Assembly (NCBI RefSeq): GCF_002019765.1
Contig: NZ_KV917380.1
Span: 672,707 to 736,706, forward strand
DNA: 64,000 nucleotides
Source: Shouchella oshimensis
GTDB taxonomy: Bacteria > Bacillota > Bacilli > Bacillales > Bacillaceae_D
Reading direction: 5' to 3'
Shown here: positions 59,425 to 64,000 of the stretch, piece by piece
Layout of the letters: each line of letters opens with the position of its first letter
Position numbering within the stretch: the first letter of the stretch is position 1
The notes under the pieces: generated by a model
Seen by the model: the letters and a program-made list of their open reading frames with translations, nothing else
Databases searched by the model: none
Told to the model about the DNA's origin: nothing
Made by a program: the position numbers and the translations under genes

Positions 59425-59698
59425 AGGCTGGGACATAACGAAAAGTCGTAGTTGAAAAGACGAATAGTCCAAAATATGCTGAGTAGCATCGCTACAGGAG
59501 AATCCTTCGCTTTCCGGGGACACGGCCTCAGCCTCCTCCTTGGAAAACCGCCACTCCAGAGTCTTCGGACACGTGCTGATTCCCCAGGAGTCTTCGGATT
59601 CTCCTTCCGCTCATTTTCATATAAAACAAACGACGAACGTTCCTACTTTCAGGAATGTTCGTCATTTTGGTCTGTCTATCTACTTTTGTCCCAGCCTC
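59424..59698 (-). repeat. GAGGCTGGGACA-bounded element, copy 3
   Basis: This 275-bp copy has the same orientation as copy 2 and near-perfect ends (GAGGCTGGGACATAACG and TTTTGTCCCAGCCTC). The bases TA flank it on both sides, a possible two-base target duplication. The 13-bp internal hairpin (GACGAACGTTCCT/AGGAATGTTCGTC) is present. It lies between the YitT gene group and a lipoprotein gene. Confidence 0.88.
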
Positions 59699-59705
59699 TA
59701 TTTTT

Positions 59706-60209
59706 TTAATCATAGCCACCCACTGCTTCGGGTAAGGACTGGTAGGCTTCGCTCGGATAAATGATGTCATCATGAACCTTATGCATAAACCCTTCCCATT
59801 CTTCTAGCGCCTTATTTGAGCAGCTACTATCCCAAGATAGGGTGTATTTTTCTTCATCTGCAATCAAATAGAGTTCATAAGAGTGAAACGGTTCGCTACA
59901 AGGGGAGGATGCTTTTTTACTTTGTCTTGGAAGATCCAATATGTTGAGCTGCTTAAATTGCTGATAAAAAAAAGCAAGCTCTTCTTCTGCCCACAAGAAA
60001 GAGGTTGTTTCTGTTCCTGCCGTAACTAAATCTTTTGTAAAAGTTCCATCAATGGTATTGATCTCATTAAACGTTTGAGGACTCACTCCATAGGCTAGGC
60101 GAAAATTGAAATCCTCGGGCTGTTCTTCTGGTAATGTGTCTCCAGACAATCTGTTATCTGAACAACCAGCTAGCCCTACTAATAATAGCAAAAACCAGGT
60201 TCCCTTCAC
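59706..60209 (-). CDS. Lipoprotein of unknown function
   Basis: This is a 167-residue protein with signal peptide MKGTWFLLLLVGLAGC (lipobox Cys16) and a mature domain without recognised family. A C-terminal stretch CSEPFHSYELYLIADEEKYT, then WDSSCSNKALEEWEGFM, holds two cysteines that could form a disulfide. GAGGGGG lies 8 bases before the GTG start. It ends in the 7-base gap next to repeat copy 3. Confidence 0.78.
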   Translation of the reverse strand: MKGTWFLLLLVGLAGCSDNRLSGDTLPEEQPEDFNFRLAYGVSPQTFNEINTIDGTFTKDLVTAGTETTSFLWAEEELAFFYQQFKQLNILDLPRQSKKASSPCSEPFHSYELYLIADEEKYTLSWDSSCSNKALEEWEGFMHKVHDDIIYPSEAYQSLPEAVGGYD

Positions 60210-60385
60210 ATTGAATTCCCCCTCTATTTAGACTTTATTTTACCACTACTAAACAGAATGGTGTGTCATTTATCCTATTTGTTGGAAAGGAACGAATCTT
60301 CTATGGTGGCAGGGTGCAGATGAAACGGTGATCGTAGTATACTAGCCGTACACTCCAAAGGAATTGGTAGTACAGGGGGGATTTC

Positions 60386-62569
60386 ATGACAACTGTTATA
60401 TTAGCAGAAAAACCTGACCAAGCGAGAAGCTATGCAGCGGTTTTTAAGCAAACGACAAAGCAGAAAGGCTATATTACGATTCAAGATCCACGCTTTTTTA
60501 AAGGGGAAGCCATTATGACATGGGGAATCGGTCATTTAGTCGAGCTTTGTTTACCAGGTCACTATAAAAAAGAATGGAAACGTTGGAACTTAGCAAATCT
60601 GCCTATTTTACCTGAACAAGTAGAATTTCAAGTTCCTCGTAGCAAGCAAGAACAGTTCAACATAGTCAAGAATTGGCTAAAGAAAGCAACAACGATTATT
60701 ATCGCTACAGATCCAGACCGTGAAGGTGAAAATATTGCTCGGTCGATTATAAAACAAGCAGGAGTACGTAACCATGTTCCTATTAAGCGACTATGGATTA
60801 ATTCGCAGGAAAATGACGTCGTACGCGAAGGGTTTCTTCAGCTACAGCCCGGCGAAAAATTCTTACCAATGTACGAGGAGGCAAAAGCGAGGCAGGTGGC
60901 GGATTGGTTAGTGGGAATGAACGCGAGTCCGTTGTATTCATTGTTACTTCAAACGAAAGGAGTGCAAGATACCTTTTCCGTTGGTAGGGTACAAACGCCG
61001 ACCCTTTACTTAATCTATTTGCGACAAAAGGAGATTGAGGCATTTGTGTCGGAGCCGTTCTTTGAATTAAAGGCGAACGTGGATGCCAGTAGAGGTACCT
61101 TTCAAGCATCCCATAAACAGCGTCTGAAAACAAAAGAAGATGTCACAACGTTATTAGAGAAGCATGGGATAAAAGGGAAGACGCCAGGTGTTATTTCTGA
61201 GTTAACGAAGAAAAATAAGGAAGTTCCTTCTCCTTTGCTTCATAGTCTCTCAACGTTGCAGGCAACTGCGAACCGTATATGGAAATATAGTCCGTCCACA
61301 GTACTAAAGATTATGCAAAAGCTGTATGAGAAAAAATGGCTAACCTATCCAAGAACCGAATCGAATCATATTACACAAGCAGAGTTTAGTTATCTACGAA
61401 AAAACGTAACTGGCTATCAGCAACTTTTAGAAAGTCCATTTGAACCAGCATATCTCTATCCACGAAAGCGCTATGTAAACGATGCTAAAGTACAGGAACA
61501 TTATGCTATTATACCAACAAAAAAAATACCAACTGCCAGCCAAGTAGAAAAACTTCGTCAAGATGAGCGAAACCTTTACTTGGAAGTAGTGAAGACAACC
61601 TTAGCCATGTTTGCACCTCCTTATAAAGTGGAGGAGACAAAAGTAACGGTTGATGTACAAGGCTTGGCGTTTCATACAACGGGTAAGATCGAGCAAGCTT
61701 TAGGGTGGAAAGAATTGTTTCAAAGTAGCAAATCTAAGAAGAAAGAAGACGAACAAGTTTTGCCTCCTCTAGAAAAAGGAGAACCAATTCAGGCGATGGT
61801 TAAAGCGAAAGAAGGAAAAACTCAACCTCCAGCATATTATACAGAAGGACAGCTTATTCCACTTATGAAAACAGCTGGTAAATTTGTAGAAGACGAAGAA
61901 GAACAAGCGATTCTCAACGAAGTAACTGGAATTGGTACAGGGGCTACACGAGCAAATATTATTGAAACACTAAAAAGTCGAGAGTACATTACGATCAATA
62001 AAAATAGCGTTTATGTTACCCCTAAAGGCAAAATCCTTTGTGAAGCTGTAGAAGGCAATTTATTAAGCAAGGCGGAAATGACAGCTCAATGGGAACTATT
62101 TTTGCGGAAAATTGGACAAGGAGAAAAGGATAGCGCAACATTTATTTCCAACATTCATACGTATATTCATCGACTGTTAACGGATGCACCGAGTCATGTG
62201 AAGACAATGAAATTAGACACCTCTACCATCGACACGAGTGAAAGTGCAGGTATAGGCCCATGTCCACTTTGTGGGGCGGCGGTTGTACAAAGAGGACCTG
62301 TGTTCGCTTGCTCTAAGTCAAAGGAGAACAATTGCAAGTTTGTGATCGTCAAAAGACTAGCAAAAAAGACCTTAACAGAAGGGATGGTAAAACGTCTACT
62401 GACGAAAGGTGAAACAGCTGTATTAAAAGGCTTCAAAAGTAAGGCAGGTAAATCGTTTTCTGCAGCACTTGTGTTAAAGGAAGGGAAAGTTGAATTTGAT
62501 TTTACCAAAAAACCAACGTATCGAAAGAAGAATCGTACAAACATCAAGTCTTCTCAAGCAAAAGGTTAA
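60386..62569 (+). CDS. topB: DNA topoisomerase III
   Basis: This is a 727-residue type IA topoisomerase. The Toprim domain begins VILAEKPDQARSYAAVF and includes IIATDPDREGENIARSI (acidic triad). The active-site Tyr is in LTYPRTESNHIT, preceded by LQATANRIWKYSPSTVL. A zinc-ribbon-like Cys cluster occurs near the C-terminus (GPCPLCGAAVVQRGP, FACSKSKENNCKF), as in B. subtilis TopB. GGGGGG lies 4-8 bases before the ATG. It decatenates DNA intermediates. Confidence 0.95.
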   Translation: MTTVILAEKPDQARSYAAVFKQTTKQKGYITIQDPRFFKGEAIMTWGIGHLVELCLPGHYKKEWKRWNLANLPILPEQVEFQVPRSKQEQFNIVKNWLKKATTIIIATDPDREGENIARSIIKQAGVRNHVPIKRLWINSQENDVVREGFLQLQPGEKFLPMYEEAKARQVADWLVGMNASPLYSLLLQTKGVQDTFSVGRVQTPTLYLIYLRQKEIEAFVSEPFFELKANVDASRGTFQASHKQRLKTKEDVTTLLEKHGIKGKTPGVISELTKKNKEVPSPLLHSLSTLQATANRIWKYSPSTVLKIMQKLYEKKWLTYPRTESNHITQAEFSYLRKNVTGYQQLLESPFEPAYLYPRKRYVNDAKVQEHYAIIPTKKIPTASQVEKLRQDERNLYLEVVKTTLAMFAPPYKVEETKVTVDVQGLAFHTTGKIEQALGWKELFQSSKSKKKEDEQVLPPLEKGEPIQAMVKAKEGKTQPPAYYTEGQLIPLMKTAGKFVEDEEEQAILNEVTGIGTGATRANIIETLKSREYITINKNSVYVTPKGKILCEAVEGNLLSKAEMTAQWELFLRKIGQGEKDSATFISNIHTYIHRLLTDAPSHVKTMKLDTSTIDTSESAGIGPCPLCGAAVVQRGPVFACSKSKENNCKFVIVKRLAKKTLTEGMVKRLLTKGETAVLKGFKSKAGKSFSAALVLKEGKVEFDFTKKPTYRKKNRTNIKSSQAKG

Positions 62570-62802
62570 AATAACAGAGCAAATGAGAGATTTATGTTGT
62601 CGCTGTCAGTGACTCTGAACAGTGCCGATCAACCTGTCGTCATATAATAATCGATAGTTGACGATGAATGTGCAAGTCAGTGGAAGGGGAAGGGTGTAAG
62701 GTAGCTCTGACCCTTCGCCAACAAGTATGAGTGAGCTTAACGATCACCCCTCAATAGGAGAGTAAGGGGGTGAAGACTGCCTTCGTTGAGAAAAAGAGGG
62801 TG
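62570..62802. other. Unannotated gap with strong inverted repeats
   Basis: No gene was found in these 233 bases. GAAGGGT/ACCCTTC (about 62684-62723) and CACCCCT/AGGGGGTG (about 62745-62773) form two stems, which looks like structured RNA or the remnant of a mobile element. No known RNA family was recognised, and no clean terminator is seen. Confidence 0.4.
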
Positions 62803-63255
62803 CTAGACTCGTTCTTTTAAGGCAACGGAAAATTGTTGGGCAAAGTGGCGACACGCCTCTATTTCTTCCTCATTTTTTGGTTCAAATTCGTTTTTAAATC
62901 CGCTACAAACAAGGACAGCCCCCGCTTTTTTTAGTGTTTTTTCAAATATGTGCACAGCCTCACAATAGGACGGGTAATTCCGATCACCTGAACCAAAGAC
63001 AGCAGCAGGTATACGAGATAAGTCAACATGGACAAGTTCTTCCTCAAACTCTTCCACTTCGTAAGGCAAATCTCCATCTCCCCACGTATAACTTCCGAGA
63101 ATGATTCCGGTGAAATCGGTGAGCTTCTCCACTTCATAGCCATCCATTTCCTCCATAACAACCTCAATTTCTTCTTTTTCAAGTTCCTTTTTTATGATGA
63201 TGGCCATGTCTTCGGTATTTCCAGACATAGAAGCATATAGTAAGCAAATGCGCAT
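62803..63255 (-). CDS. Flavodoxin
   Basis: This 150-residue FMN protein transfers electrons in place of ferredoxin, often under iron limitation. The FMN phosphate loop is LLYASMSGNTEDMA; GSYTWGDGDLPYEVEEF and VFGSGDRNYPSYCEAV are the two isoalloxazine loops. AAAGGAG lies upstream of the ATG at 63255. A Fur-type sequence lies at 63290-63314 in the promoter region, so it is probably iron-repressed. The adjacent siderophore-binding gene fits the same regulon. Confidence 0.93.
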   Translation of the reverse strand: MRICLLYASMSGNTEDMAIIIKKELEKEEIEVVMEEMDGYEVEKLTDFTGIILGSYTWGDGDLPYEVEEFEEELVHVDLSRIPAAVFGSGDRNYPSYCEAVHIFEKTLKKAGAVLVCSGFKNEFEPKNEEEIEACRHFAQQFSVALKERV

Positions 63256-63289
63256 GATCTTCACTCCTTTAGTGTATATCTTAGATAAT

Positions 63290-63314
63290 AAATGATAGTG
63301 ATAATCATTTTCAA
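63290..63314. promoter_or_regulatory. Fur box upstream of the flavodoxin gene
   Basis: AATGATAGTGATAATCATTT (from 63291) followed by TCA contains the two halves TGATAAT and ATTTTCA of the 7-1-7 Fur motif (TGATAAT-N-ATTATCA) with two mismatches. It lies 35-60 bases before the flavodoxin start. Confidence 0.75.
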
Positions 63315-63473
63315 TTAGTTTTTTGGATTTTTTAGAGTCAAACGAAAAAAAGTGTTTATAGATTATTTCAGTATTTTATTTGTTGCGGCACTTATTGAAT
63401 GAAAACGAGAAGATCAGGAGGGGTGAGGTAGTACATAAAGATAAAAAATAATGTAAAACGTTCAAACTAGTAA

Positions 63474-63535
63474 TTGACAATGAGATTCATTATCAATATC
63501 ATAAGACTTAAATGAAATTGATTCTCATTATCGTT
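63474..63535 (+). promoter_or_regulatory. Promoter with Fur boxes before the siderophore-binding gene
   Basis: TTGACA (63474-63479) and TATCAT (63497-63502) are spaced by 17 bases. A Fur-like TGAGATTCATTATCA fills the spacer (63481-63495), and a second, TTGATTCTCATTATC, lies at about 63518-63532. Two Fur boxes at a promoter suggest tight iron repression. Confidence 0.85.
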
Positions 63536-63548
63536 GGGGGTTTTGAAA

Positions 63549-64000
63549 ATGAAACTGCGCTCGTTTGTCTTTTTCCTATTCGGGTTGCTTCTAGTCGGAT
63601 GTCAAGCAACGAATGCTGACAGTGAACAAGCAAGTCACGGGGTGACGGATATCGCCCATCGTTCCATCCAATTTGCTCAAGTTCCTGAACGAATTGCAGT
63701 GTTAGGAAATGGGGAGCTTGATATTGTGTACGCACTGGAACAAGAAGTTGTAGCACGACCAACAAGTCAGGGTCAACCCGTTGTAGCAGAGGCTGACCAA
63801 GCAGAGCAAATTGGCTCCTATCATGAAGTGGACATCGAACGACTAACGCTTACTCAGCCAGATGTTGTATTCGCAAATGATCCAATGAATCAAAAAGACG
63901 TAACTGCTATTGAGGGGACTGGAGCTGAGGTAGTGCTAACAAGAGCCAATTCAATTAACGATATTAAAGCCCAAATTACGTTGATTGGAGAGGTTGTACA
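63549..64000 (+). CDS. Iron-siderophore ABC transporter binding lipoprotein (3' end outside the window)
   Basis: This is the first 150 codons of a lipoprotein that captures ferric siderophores. The signal peptide FVFFLFGLLLVGC ends in lipobox Cys18. The mature part has VPERIAVLGNGELDIVYALEQ and LTQPDVVFANDPM, the typical pattern of FhuD/BtuF-like binding proteins. GGGGG lies about 8 bases before the ATG. Two Fur boxes precede it. The permease and ATPase genes would be expected beyond the window. Confidence 0.88.
   Translation, partial: MKLRSFVFFLFGLLLVGCQATNADSEQASHGVTDIAHRSIQFAQVPERIAVLGNGELDIVYALEQEVVARPTSQGQPVVAEADQAEQIGSYHEVDIERLTLTQPDVVFANDPMNQKDVTAIEGTGAEVVLTRANSINDIKAQITLIGEVV

Noticed and set aside
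1-64000. CRISPR arrays, tRNA, rRNA and complete insertion sequences
   Set aside because: No regularly spaced repeats, no cloverleaf-like stretches and no transposase frames were seen by eye.

Overview
The window looks like chromosome from a low-GC, spore-former-type Bacillaceae, probably an alkaliphilic Bacillus relative of the Shouchella/Alkalihalobacillus kind. The support is strong AGGAGG ribosome sites, frequent GTG/TTG starts, an amaP-DUF2273-asp23 envelope-stress cluster, bmrCD-type ABC exporters, a Zur-controlled zinc metallochaperone, a T-box leader, and a leader of (G/U)AG repeats of the kind bound by the tryptophan-sensing TRAP protein. No rRNA, tRNA, CRISPR array, prophage or complete insertion sequence was seen. 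The species cannot be fixed from the sequence alone.

Layout. 0-4.7 kb: a sugar-uptake operon on the minus strand (LacI regulator, GH3 glycosidase, lipoprotein binding protein, start of a permease) with LacI-type operators. 5.3-9.5 kb: a minus-strand operon for an organic acid (DctM-like transporter, 74-residue membrane protein, RraA-like protein, RpiR regulator, dehydrogenase) behind two GTAAT-N4-ATTAC sites. 9.7-13.7 kb: Nudix, an mhqR/mhqD/dioxygenase quinone-response pair of transcription units around a MarR operator, and peptidase E. 13.9 kb: a tiny holin-like toxin gene, then rtcB, LysE, an SDR, a SUKH protein and a nucleotidyltransferase. 19.6-23.7 kb: bmrCD behind an elaborate leader. 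23.8-31 kb: an accessory stretch of single small genes (several GNAT acetyltransferases, transglutaminase-like, methyltransferase) with three broken genes. 33-34.5 kb: amaP cluster. 34.5-41 kb: TetR/MFS pair with twin operators, CAP-domain protein, YtrA-type ABC operon. 42.7-44.3 kb: T-box plus MFS transporter. 46.7-50.3 kb: fused TrpE-TrpG gene with a TRAP-type leader, divergent from Zur-controlled zagA. 52-56 kb: sucrose operon scrR-scrA-scrB. 56-64 kb: orphan EutH, YitT, topoisomerase III, and Fur-box-flanked flavodoxin and siderophore-binding genes.

Three copies of a 275-277 bp element bounded by inverted GAGGCTGGGACA ends lie at 4.9, 12.7 and 59.4 kb. They are the only dispersed repeat family noticed.

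The most interesting content is regulatory. The trpEG leader has about ten GAG/UAG triplets and a downstream hairpin that can cover the ribosome site. The bmrCD leader has two short peptides separated by an intrinsic terminator. A methyltransferase gene has a 13-codon leader peptide ending in a hairpin. A T-box precedes an MFS transporter. A type I toxin-like gene faces a possible antisense promoter. All coordinates and foldings were read by eye; no alignment, folding program or database was run.
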